This document shows, in pieces, positions 1 to 5,498 of a stretch of DNA of 5,498 nucleotides. The notes beneath the pieces are model-generated. The model searched no databases. It worked only from the letters and a program-made list of their open reading frames with translations, and was not told where the DNA came from. Numbering within the stretch: the first letter of the stretch is position 1; each line of letters opens with the position of its first letter. This DNA comes from Mycobacterium sp. Lineage in GTDB: Bacteria; Actinomycetota; Actinomycetes; Mycobacteriales; Mycobacteriaceae. Location of the stretch: assembly GCA_028706695.1 (NCBI GenBank), contig JAQTVU010000202.1, positions 1 to 5,498 on the forward strand. Direction: 5' to 3'. The position numbers and the translations under genes were made by a program.

Positions 1-95
1 CCAACAGCTTCTTTGTGATTCGGCGCCGCTGGGCGGCATTCCCGCTGACCGCATGGACTGATCGGCATGGGCACAGCTTGCTACCGTTGGATCAT

Positions 96-125
96 CCCCC
101 AGAACCCCCCAAGAACCCCCAAGAA
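96..125 (+). repeat. C-rich short tandem repeat upstream of the methyltransferase gene
   Basis: Three imperfect units of five or six C followed by AGAA or AAGAA lie in a row (96-104, 105-115, 116-125). The last unit runs into the purine-rich ribosome binding site of the gene starting at 140. Homopolymeric C tracts of this kind can change length by replication slippage, but only one allele is visible here. Confidence 0.6.
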
Positions 126-139
126 AGGATCGAACGCCC

Positions 140-961
140 ATGTCGACAACTGGCCGTCACGGCCGCAGGGGCTCCACGGTCAGGCTCGAACCGTTGCCGC
201 CAGGACCGCCGCCGTTGGTACGGTCTTCGCCGGATTATCCCCAGTACGCTTACGGATCGCTCTGTGCGGTTCGGTTAGCGGCGGCTTTGCAGCTCGAAGC
301 GGTCAGCTTGCTGGAATTGGGCGTGGCGAGCGGCAACGGGCTGGTCCAACTTGAGCGCATTGCGTCGATTCTCGCCGACGAGTACGGCGTTCGCAGTGAC
401 GTCGCAGGCTTTGATCTGGGGACTGGAATGCCGACGCCGGTCGATTATCGTGACATGCCCTATCTATGGCAGCCCGGATTCTTCTCGATGGACGAGGATC
501 GGCTGCGCGCTCGCCTTAGGTTCGCGCAGCTACACATCGGTGACGTCACGCGGACGGGGCCACAATATCTGGCTACCGAGCCGCCACCGATCGGGTTTAT
601 GTCGTTCGACATGGATTACTACTCTGCGACTGTCAGCGCGTTTGACGCCTTCTTTTTCGCCGATCCGTCGCGGTTCCTGCCACGAGTATTCTGTTACTTC
701 GATGACACCGTCTGCCTGCACGACGAATACTGCTCTCGTTTCACCGGGGAGCTCCTCGCGATCAGCGAGTTCAACGAACGGTCGCAGCACCGCAAGCTCG
801 ACAAGATCCACGGGTTGCGCTACAAAATGTTGCCTATGGACGAGCGGTGGATCGAAGGTATGTACGTGCTGCATCTTTTCGACCATCCGAACTATTGCGA
901 TTATGTGTACCCCGAACCTGATCGCCAGTACCTGCTGAACGATCCAGAAGCCAATCTCTGA
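140..961 (+). CDS. TylF/CmcI-like SAM-dependent methyltransferase homologue
   Basis: A 273-residue, probably cytosolic protein, likely a class I SAM-dependent O-methyltransferase related to the TylF/MycF (macrocin O-methyltransferase) and CmcI group, whose members act on sugars or small molecules with a divalent metal. What is seen: a motif-I-like loop E59-L-G61-V-A-S-G65-N-G67; an acidic residue at the end of the next strand (F91-D92); then D157-M-D159-Y-Y-S-A-T, followed about 30 residues later by F187-D188-D189. This matches the family pattern of an aspartate after a strand, a Y-x-S/A-T helix start, and a DD pair that supplies metal ligands. The ATG start is supported by AGAAAGGA at 122-129, about 10 bases upstream; no longer in-frame start was found. 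The first 35 residues are proline- and arginine-rich and look disordered. GC is lower than in neighbouring genes (52-62% in three hand-counted 60-base lines), suggesting acquisition. The substrate cannot be read from the sequence. Coding status is firm; the family assignment is moderate. Confidence 0.72.
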   Translation: MSTTGRHGRRGSTVRLEPLPPGPPPLVRSSPDYPQYAYGSLCAVRLAAALQLEAVSLLELGVASGNGLVQLERIASILADEYGVRSDVAGFDLGTGMPTPVDYRDMPYLWQPGFFSMDEDRLRARLRFAQLHIGDVTRTGPQYLATEPPPIGFMSFDMDYYSATVSAFDAFFFADPSRFLPRVFCYFDDTVCLHDEYCSRFTGELLAISEFNERSQHRKLDKIHGLRYKMLPMDERWIEGMYVLHLFDHPNYCDYVYPEPDRQYLLNDPEANL

Positions 962-986
962 CGAGCTGCGCGTCGATAAAAGACTA

Positions 987-1000
987 GCTCAAGGCTCAAG
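987..1000. repeat. Tandem duplication of GCTCAAG
   Basis: Two exact adjacent copies of GCTCAAG, followed by a partial third (GC). It lies just downstream of the methyltransferase stop codon. No function is apparent. Confidence 0.6.
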
Positions 1001-1023
1001 GCAATCGTCTTTCCTGGCCGCGG

Positions 1024-1088
1024 TTCGGACCCGTGGAAGAGTGGAAAAGTAACGGCGCCAAATTTGAATTTCAACTCTCGGGTCCGAA
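1024..1088. repeat. Perfect 10-bp inverted repeat with structured spacer
   Basis: TTCGGACCCG at 1024-1033 is the exact reverse complement of CGGGTCCGAA at 1079-1088. The 45-base spacer contains a tandem 8-mer (1033-1048, starting on the last base of the left arm), a GGCGCC palindrome, and an 11-base palindrome TTGAATTTCAA (1064-1074). The arrangement could form a long-armed stem in RNA, be a protein-binding site, or be the remnant of a very small mobile element. No T-run follows it, so it is not a classic intrinsic terminator. Confidence 0.5.
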
Positions 1089-1146
1089 AACGTCATGGTG
1101 AGCCAAGCAAGTTTTCCCCGGGCGGCTAACGAGTTGATCTTGATTT

Positions 1147-1167
1147 CCGCTGCTTTGCAGACAGCGG
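1147..1167 (+). terminator. Possible hairpin terminator, weak
   Basis: CCGCTG (1147-1152) pairs with CAGCGG (1162-1167) around a 9-base loop. A competing shorter stem CTGC/GCAG lies inside it (1150-1160). There is no U-tract after the stem, and it lies about 190 bases beyond the methyltransferase stop. It could end that transcript, since mycobacterial terminators often lack a U-tract, or be part of a leader structure for the gene at 1443. Confidence 0.25.
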
Positions 1168-1183
1168 CACCGCGTGTCGTACG

Positions 1184-1202
1184 GTGACGCCGGGTTCGTC
1201 AC
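1184..1202 (+). other. Potential stem-loop GTGACG/CGTCAC
   Basis: GTGACG (1184-1189) and CGTCAC (1197-1202) form a perfect 6-bp stem around a 7-base loop, extendable by one G-U pair. It sits 17 bases after the preceding hairpin and 126 bases before the metal box. Its role is unknown, and stems of this size occur by chance in GC-rich DNA. Confidence 0.3.
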
Positions 1203-1328
1203 TTCCTCGCCGCCGGTGCGCGGTTGCTCCTTGTGGAACTGTACGGACGGCTGTTAGGCACTTCGGGCATTGCTCCGCGCCCGAGTCGAAGGCGCTCAGG
1301 TTGCCGGTCCGGCCGGGCCCATCGCCGG

Positions 1329-1347
1329 TTAGGTCAGCCTTAGTTTA
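1329..1347 (+). promoter_or_regulatory. DtxR-family (IdeR/MntR-type) metal box
   Basis: TTAGGTCAGCCTTAGTTTA matches 16 of 19 positions of the degenerate mycobacterial iron-box consensus TWAGGTWAGSCTWACCTWA; the mismatches are at positions 7, 15 and 16. The left half is near-perfect and the right half degraded. It overlaps a candidate -10 hexamer, TATTCT at 1346-1351, which is the usual placement for repression by metal-loaded IdeR. No good -35 element is visible (TCGCCG at 1322-1327 is the best placed). The box lies 95 bases before the start of a metal transporter, which fits its proposed role. The related repressor MntR is an equally reasonable partner. The match is seen; the regulation is inferred. 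Confidence 0.6.
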
Positions 1348-1351
1348 TTCT
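1346..1351 (+). promoter_or_regulatory. Candidate -10 hexamer for the Nramp-like gene
   Basis: TATTCT fits the mycobacterial SigA -10 pattern TANNNT and overlaps the right end of the metal box. It implies a leader of roughly 85 bases before the GTG start at 1443. The -35 region is weak. Confidence 0.35.
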
Positions 1352-1442
1352 CCAAGGATGGGCTGCGAAATGCTGTCCTTTCGGTGTCGGCGCCTGGCCG
1401 CATGTCGAACCAAGCTCGCTGTCACGAAAGGGTTGGCCGAGG

Positions 1443-2738
1443 GTGACCGATACAACCACACGGGTGGCGGACGAATCCGGCGATCGGTCATCGGTGTCGG
1501 TGCGTGGCCGGATCCGCTGGCTGCGGTGGGGGCTGCTGTCGGTGTGGGGCCCCGGTCTTGTTGTCATGTTCGCCGACACCGACGCCGGGTCGCTGATCAC
1601 GGCGTCGCAGTCGGGCGCATCGTGGGGCTACCGGATGGTGCTGCCGCAACTGATCCTGATGCCGATCCTGTACGTGGTGCAGGAAATGACAGTGCGGCTT
1701 GGCATTGTCACCGGCCGCGGACACGGCGCTCTCATTCGGGAGCGCTTCGGTTGCGGCTGGGCGTGGGTTTCGGCGTTCACCCTGTTCGCCTCGGCGATCG
1801 GGGCGTTGCTCAGCGAGTTCGCCGGCGTGGCCGGGGTCGGTGAACTCTTCGGCATCTCGCGATGGGTGAGCATCCCGATCGCGACGCTGGCGCTGCTGGG
1901 CCTGGCGCTCACCGGCAGCTACCGGCGCGTCGAACGCATCGGTCTCATTCTGGGCGGGGCCGAACTGGCGTTTCTGGTCGCCATGTTCATGGCGCGCCCG
2001 CAACCGCATGCGCTCGCGCAGGGCCTGGTGTCGATGCCGCTGGGCGACCCCTCCTATCTGATGCTGGTGGCCGCCAACGTCGGCGCGGTGATCATGCCGT
2101 GGATGGTGTTCTATCAGCAGGGCGCGGTCGTCGACAAGAAATTGTCGGTGGCCACGGTGCGCCAGGCCCGCTACGACACGGCCGCCGGCGCGGTGCTGAC
2201 CCAGCTGATCATGATCGCGGTGGTCGTCACGGTCGCGGCGACGATCGGCACCCACAACGGCGGGACGGCGCTGCAGACCGTCGGCCAGATCTCGCACGCG
2301 CTCACCCCGTATTTGGGTCGCGTCGGCGGCACCGTCCTGTTCGGCCTCGGAATGCTGGGCGCGGCGCTGGTCGCCGCAATCGTCTCTTCGCTCGCCGGCG
2401 CCTGGGGACTCGCCGAGGTGTTCGGGTGGCGGCACACCCTCAACGAGCGGCCCGACCGCGCCACCGCCAAGTTCTACATCACCTACGCGCTGGCCCACAT
2501 CCTCGGTGCCGTGTTGGTGCTGGGCAGCGTCGATTTGGTCAACCTGGCTGTCGACGTAGAAGTCATGAACGCGTTGCTGCTGCCCATCGTGCTGGGGCTG
2601 CTGCTGGCGCTGGAAGCCCGGGCCCTGCCGGAGCAGTGGCGCATGCGCGGACCGCGCAAGTACATCACCCGCACGCTGTGCCTGGTGGTCATCGCCTTTG
2701 GGCTGTACATGGTTCCCCAGGCCCTCGGCTGGCTCTGA
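1443..2738 (+). CDS. Divergent Nramp-family divalent metal transporter
   Basis: A complete 431-residue inner-membrane protein with about 11 hydrophobic helices, the typical size and topology of proton-coupled Nramp (SLC11) transporters. The hallmark R85-L-G-I-V-T-G91 after helix 2 and Q56-S-G-A59 after the helix 1 break are conserved. The two metal-site motifs differ from classical MntH. Helix 1 has D47-A-G-S50 where MntH has DPGN, so the aspartate is kept and asparagine becomes serine, preceded by an extra acidic residue D45. Helix 6 has A215-V-I-M218-P-W220 where MntH has AxxMPH, so methionine is kept and histidine becomes tryptophan, followed by F223-Y-Q-Q226. This places it in a divergent branch of the superfamily. 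Published bacterial Nramp-related magnesium transporters also depart from the classical site, so Mg2+, Mn2+ and Fe2+ are all possible substrates. The GTG start is the only in-frame start after a stop at 1341; GAAAGG lies 11 bases upstream. The metal box at 1329-1347 suggests repression by iron or manganese. I give no symbol because it is not a canonical mntH. Confidence 0.88.
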   Translation: MTDTTTRVADESGDRSSVSVRGRIRWLRWGLLSVWGPGLVVMFADTDAGSLITASQSGASWGYRMVLPQLILMPILYVVQEMTVRLGIVTGRGHGALIRERFGCGWAWVSAFTLFASAIGALLSEFAGVAGVGELFGISRWVSIPIATLALLGLALTGSYRRVERIGLILGGAELAFLVAMFMARPQPHALAQGLVSMPLGDPSYLMLVAANVGAVIMPWMVFYQQGAVVDKKLSVATVRQARYDTAAGAVLTQLIMIAVVVTVAATIGTHNGGTALQTVGQISHALTPYLGRVGGTVLFGLGMLGAALVAAIVSSLAGAWGLAEVFGWRHTLNERPDRATAKFYITYALAHILGAVLVLGSVDLVNLAVDVEVMNALLLPIVLGLLLALEARALPEQWRMRGPRKYITRTLCLVVIAFGLYMVPQALGWL

Positions 2739-2746
2739 ACGATCGA

Positions 2747-4093
2747 TCAAAACCACGGGCCGGGGTAGTGGCCATCCCGGTCTTGCACCAAGACGATCTG
2801 CTTGCACTCGCCGCTCACCGACGCCGCACCCCGACAGACCAGCGTCCAGCCGGATATCCGCCCGAACGGCCGGACCGACCAGTTGGCGGCGACCGGCTCG
2901 GTCGCGGGTAAGGCCAGCACCGAGAATGTGCCGTTGACGTGCGTGATATAGAGGTGGTCCCCGAAAAACGCCAGCTGGGAAATCGACATCTTCTCGGCGT
3001 CGTCTCGGGTCTTCAGCAAGTCCCACTGCTGGCCGCGCAGATCCCATACCCCGAAGCCGAACGGCGAATTGTCCGAACCGCGGCCGTCGACGAACAACTT
3101 GCCGTCCGATAGCGTGGTGGCCAGGCCGCCGCCGCGAAGCCGGTCCGCGTCACCGATCTTGATCAGGGATTTGGAACTCAGGTCGAAAAACGCCGTCGAC
3201 ACCACCGCGGGGCTGAACGAATCCCAGCGGGTGATCTGCACCAGCTTGTCCGGCCCGTCGGACATTTCGCCGTCGACGGTCCGGACGTCGTTGTCCTGGT
3301 AGATCTGTTCCCCGGTCGGTCGGCGCAGTTCGGCGCCGGAATTCTTCCCGGCGTCGGCGCTGCGCTGAAACGCCAGCACATCCTGCCACACCTGACCCGG
3401 CTGTGGATCGTCCCACAACGTCGACAGGTCGGTGTGGGATAGCACGACTGTTCGGGGCGGTGACGCCGGGGCGGGCCCGTTGGTGAAGGCGTTCACCCAT
3501 GCCACGCCGGAGGCCGTCGCCAACAGGGCCCAATTTTTTGCCGGCGCCAGTTTCAGGTCGGGCGCGGGGGGTTGTAGTTCTTTTGTCGCCAACGGGTGAT
3601 CCGACTTGAAGTCGAAGGTATAGGCGGTGGTTTTGCTGGTTTCCGGTGCCACCGCCTGCGCGGCCGGACGTGTCGTGACGAGATAGACGACCCTCATGTC
3701 GTCGACCGTCCCGGAGAGCGCGCACATCCCGCCGACGACATTCTGCCCCGCGGCGAGCATGGGTATGGCCGGGGTGACGTATCGGCCGGTTTTCGTGTCG
3801 AAAACCTTCGGCCGGATGTCCTCGAGCGCCGATTTTCCGGAACGGTACCTCTCGGGGCAACCGAAATACGCCGTTCCGCCGTAGGTCTTCCAGTCCCGCT
3901 CCAGCGGGCCGGTGACCGAAGCCGGTGGCGGGACTTGCGCGGTGCTGGTGGTCTTCGACGCCGAGACCGACGTGGTCGTCGTCGCCGCGGGCGGGGATGC
4001 GGTTTCCGAGCAGGAGGCGACGAGCAGAGATACGGCCGACGCGATCGCGGCGGTCCCACCTCCGGCCGCGCGTCGTCCGGCGCCGATACCCAT
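2747..4093 (-). CDS. Secreted lipoprotein of unknown function
   Basis: A 448-residue protein with a lipoprotein signal peptide: R7-R8, a hydrophobic stretch (about 15-24) and the lipobox V25-A-S-C28, so it should be lipidated at C28 and anchored outside the cytoplasmic membrane. A Thr/Ser/Pro/Ala-rich linker follows (about 29-62), then a globular part rich in predicted beta-strands. Short motifs such as V348-W-D-L and F377-F-G-D-H-L-Y-I-T, plus repeated hydrophobic strand/turn blocks, suggest a beta-propeller-like fold; this is an impression, not a family match. Four further cysteines (79, 124, 420, 430) could form disulfides. I chose the ATG at 4093 because GGGGGA lies 7 bases upstream. An upstream in-frame GTG at 4126 would add 11 residues ahead of an otherwise ideal signal peptide and lacks an obvious ribosome binding site. 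It is convergent with the transporter gene, with 8 bases between stop codons, and lies 146 bases downstream of the FUSC gene on the same strand. No function is recognised. Confidence 0.85.
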   Translation of the reverse strand: MGIGAGRRAAGGGTAAIASAVSLLVASCSETASPPAATTTTSVSASKTTSTAQVPPPASVTGPLERDWKTYGGTAYFGCPERYRSGKSALEDIRPKVFDTKTGRYVTPAIPMLAAGQNVVGGMCALSGTVDDMRVVYLVTTRPAAQAVAPETSKTTAYTFDFKSDHPLATKELQPPAPDLKLAPAKNWALLATASGVAWVNAFTNGPAPASPPRTVVLSHTDLSTLWDDPQPGQVWQDVLAFQRSADAGKNSGAELRRPTGEQIYQDNDVRTVDGEMSDGPDKLVQITRWDSFSPAVVSTAFFDLSSKSLIKIGDADRLRGGGLATTLSDGKLFVDGRGSDNSPFGFGVWDLRGQQWDLLKTRDDAEKMSISQLAFFGDHLYITHVNGTFSVLALPATEPVAANWSVRPFGRISGWTLVCRGAASVSGECKQIVLVQDRDGHYPGPWF

Positions 4094-4100
4094 CAACAAA

Positions 4101-4106
4101 TCCCCC
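4101..4106 (-). promoter_or_regulatory. Ribosome binding site deciding the lipoprotein start
   Basis: On the minus strand, GGGGGA sits 7 bases before the ATG at 4093. The spacing favours that start over the GTG at 4126, and the resulting N-terminus is a compact lipoprotein signal peptide. Confidence 0.6.
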
Positions 4107-4122
4107 GTTACGATCCGGTAAC
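4107..4122 (-). promoter_or_regulatory. GTTAC-N6-GTAAC dyad, possible operator
   Basis: A perfect 5-bp inverted repeat with a 6-base spacer lies immediately upstream of the ribosome binding site of the lipoprotein gene. It fits the GTNAC-N6-GTNAC (AC-N9-AC) form described for the actinobacterial nitrogen regulator GlnR. A weak -10 candidate (TACCCT on the minus strand, 4133-4128) would put the transcription start close to the dyad. With only ten defined bases the match could be chance, and another dimeric repressor is possible. Confidence 0.35.
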
Positions 4123-4239
4123 CCACGAGGGTAGGGCCGGTCAGGGGCGACCGCGAATCGAACCCGGCACACCGGCGCAGGTCGATATCGCCGCCACGCC
4201 TTGGCGCGAGTTCGGCAGCGCCCGCGCATGCGGCCGGCG

Positions 4240-5498
4240 TCAGCGCGGGGTCAGGCTCGACAGCGTCGCGCCGTCGCGCGCCCCGAGGTCGGCGGCCGCG
4301 GTGGCGACGGCCCGGTCGATCTGCCGAAGCGCGTGCACCGCCCGCAGGATTCGCCGGGTGTCGGGGCGTGGCGGCGACTCGGCGTCTCGCCGCCGGGCCA
4401 GCGTCTCGGCGGCGTCGAGTTCGTCGGTGGGCGAGGCAATGATCGGCGCATGGGCCCCGTCGATGGCGGCCACCAGCGCGTCGATGTTGCGGCGGGTCCG
4501 CGCGGCGGCCGAGGTGAACGCGTCGGCCAGCTCCGGGCAGTCGGCGGCGTCCTGGAAGCGCTCGGCGTCATGGGCCAGGGTGCGTCCGAAGTGGTCACAG
4601 GCGGTGAACAGTTGCAGCCCACGCTGAATGCTTCTGCGGCCGCCGAAGCCGGCGATCCCGGCCAGGATCGGCTTGGCGGTGGTCCGGAACCGCTGCAGGT
4701 CCCGGTCGAGTTGGCGGGCCTGCTCGGTGGGGGCCATGGCCTCCCCGCCGCCGAACATGGCGTGGGTGGACGTCTCGATCAACGCGGACAGCGCCGTCAT
4801 GAAGATGCGAGCGTCGCCGCGGATGGCGGTTCGGGTGTTGGTCGGCAGCACCAGGATGGCCACCCCGACCCCGATGACGGCGCCCAGCGCGGTCTCCTCG
4901 ATCCGCAACAGCAACACGTCGACGCTGAACTCGCCGAGCAGGCCGTACAGCAACGCCAGCATCGTGGTGATCCAGAGAATCATCAGGCTGTAGCTGACCG
5001 TCATGAAATAGAACGCGCAGAACAGGCAGACGAAAACCAGGAGGACCGAGACAACGGTTTTGCCCGACACCAGCGTGGCCACCACCATGCCGCAGGGCAC
5101 GCCCAACGCCGTGCCCGCCAGCCGCTGCCAGCCTTTGGTGAGGGTCTCGCCCCAGGAGTTGGTGCCCGCGAAGATCACAAACGCCGCGATGACCGCCCAA
5201 TACCACCGGGCCGGCGACACCACCTCGCCGGCGACGATGGCCAATGACGCGGCGACCGACACCTGGATGGCCTGCCGGGTCGTCGGCAGCAGCCCTTTGC
5301 GCGGTTGGCCGCCGGCGTCCGGGTTCTCGATCGCCGGCGCGTTGTCGGTGTTCGCCGCGTAGGTCCGGCCGCCGGCCATCGCGGCGGAGACGCGCTCGAC
5401 GCGGGTCCCCACCTCCGCGGCCGCCGCCGCCGCGTTGATGATCGCCAGCGCCAGCCGCCGTACTGCGGCGGTGCCGGGGTCGTCGGCCTCGGAGACCG
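4240..5498 (-). CDS. FUSC-family membrane protein, 5' end beyond the window
   Basis: The frame is open to the right edge, so the true start is outside. An internal GTG at 5412 gives 390 residues, and a further 28 complete codons are visible upstream of it, including an alanine run. Positions below count from the GTG. About six hydrophobic helices (47-63, 70-83, 99-117, 120-137, 139-157, 175-190) are followed by a roughly 200-residue polar, helical C-terminal domain that is probably cytoplasmic. Family signs are W70-Y-W72 in the second helix, R97-L-A-G-T-A-L-G104 before the third, and R170-I-E-E-T-A-L-G177 before the sixth. These are the repeated R-x-x-x-T-x-x-G signatures of fusaric-acid-resistance-like (FUSC/aromatic acid exporter) proteins. 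Many members are about 650-750 residues with two such halves; here one half is visible, so either a first half lies to the right or this is a short single-half form. A role in efflux is inferred from the family only. A weak stem GGCGC/GCGCC (4203-4222) lies just past the stop codon. Confidence 0.85.
   Translation of the reverse strand, partial: VSEADDPGTAAVRRLALAIINAAAAAAEVGTRVERVSAAMAGGRTYAANTDNAPAIENPDAGGQPRKGLLPTTRQAIQVSVAASLAIVAGEVVSPARWYWAVIAAFVIFAGTNSWGETLTKGWQRLAGTALGVPCGMVVATLVSGKTVVSVLLVFVCLFCAFYFMTVSYSLMILWITTMLALLYGLLGEFSVDVLLLRIEETALGAVIGVGVAILVLPTNTRTAIRGDARIFMTALSALIETSTHAMFGGGEAMAPTEQARQLDRDLQRFRTTAKPILAGIAGFGGRRSIQRGLQLFTACDHFGRTLAHDAERFQDAADCPELADAFTSAAARTRRNIDALVAAIDGAHAPIIASPTDELDAAETLARRRDAESPPRPDTRRILRAVHALRQIDRAVATAAADLGARDGATLSSLTPR

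Larger units (their letters stand above)
962..1442. other. 481-base intergenic region with repeats, hairpins and an operator
   Basis: I see no convincing gene here. The left part (962-1090) is relatively AT-rich (30 of 60 GC in 1021-1080). It contains a GCTCAAG tandem duplication (987-1000), a tandem 8-mer GTGGAAGA/GTGGAAAA (1033-1048), a perfect 10-bp inverted repeat (1024-1088) and an inner palindrome TTGAATTTCAA (1064-1074). The middle holds two potential hairpins (1147-1167 and 1184-1202). The right part holds the metal-box operator at 1329-1347 and the leader of the transporter gene. Open frames crossing this region (for example from 1184) give arginine-rich sequence without recognisable features and run out of frame into the transporter. 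Confidence 0.7.

Noticed and set aside
1140..1350. M-box (Mg2+) riboswitch, considered because Nramp-related Mg transporters can carry one and because TTAGGT and GACGCC occur here.
   Set aside because: The two fragments are in the wrong order and spacing, and the highly conserved core around them is missing. TTAGGT is better explained as part of the metal box. A search with the Rfam M-box (ykoK leader) model would settle it.
1184..1843. Plus-strand frame crossing the leader into the transporter, including a possible short upstream ORF from the ATG at 1358.
   Set aside because: It is out of frame with the transporter, arginine-rich and without motifs. The ATG at 1358 has no spaced ribosome binding site and lies at or near the probable transcription start.
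2720..2771. Possible bidirectional terminator between the convergent genes (GGCCC/GGGCC, CCAC/GTGG).
   Set aside because: The stems are only 4-5 bp, with a 32-base loop in one case, and no T-runs follow on either strand.
1488..3047. Long open frame on the minus strand (519 codons) antisense to the transporter.
   Set aside because: It is rich in Arg, Gln, His and Asp with no hydrophobic or motif pattern, as expected from the opposite strand of a GC-rich membrane-protein gene, and it also overlaps the lipoprotein gene.
4152..4168. T-loop-like sequence (GGGTTCGATTCGC on the minus strand) suggesting a tRNA 3' end.
   Set aside because: The T-stem would have a G-G mismatch, and no matching acceptor strand, anticodon arm or D-arm could be found about 60 bases upstream.
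4201..5247. 348-codon open frame on the plus strand opposite the FUSC gene.
   Set aside because: Low-complexity Gly/Arg/Gln/Asp sequence without motifs. The minus strand encodes regular transmembrane helices with family signatures.

Overview
The window looks like chromosomal DNA from a high-GC actinomycete, most likely a Mycobacterium. The pointers are GC-rich codons with GTG starts, a mycobacterial-style iron/manganese box, a lipobox lipoprotein, and a FUSC membrane protein of a kind common in that genus. The genus is inferred; no rRNA or species marker is present.

Layout, left to right. (1) Bases 140-961, plus strand: a TylF/CmcI-like SAM-dependent methyltransferase homologue of clearly lower GC than its neighbours, preceded by a C-rich tandem repeat next to its ribosome binding site. 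(2) Bases 962-1442: a 481-base non-coding stretch. It holds tandem repeats, a perfect 10-bp inverted repeat, two smaller hairpins, and a DtxR-family (IdeR/MntR-type) operator candidate overlapping a plausible -10 box. (3) Bases 1443-2738, plus strand: a complete 431-residue transporter of a divergent Nramp branch. It keeps the family scaffold but has DAGS in place of DPGN in helix 1 and MPW in place of MPH in helix 6. (4) Bases 2747-4093, minus strand: a 448-residue secreted lipoprotein of unknown function, convergent with the transporter and only 8 bases from it. Its leader carries a GTTAC-N6-GTAAC dyad. (5) Bases 4240-5498, minus strand: the C-terminal portion of a FUSC-family membrane protein, cut at its 5' end by the window edge.

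The clearest functional link is between the metal-box operator and the transporter, which suggests metal-repressed uptake of a divalent cation. The lipoprotein and FUSC gene share a strand but are separated by 146 bases, so an operon is possible but not shown. The methyltransferase seems unrelated to the rest and may belong to a cluster to the left. I see no insertion sequence, CRISPR array, tRNA or rRNA, and no convincing new multi-gene system. The most interesting item is the unusual Nramp metal site combined with its operator.
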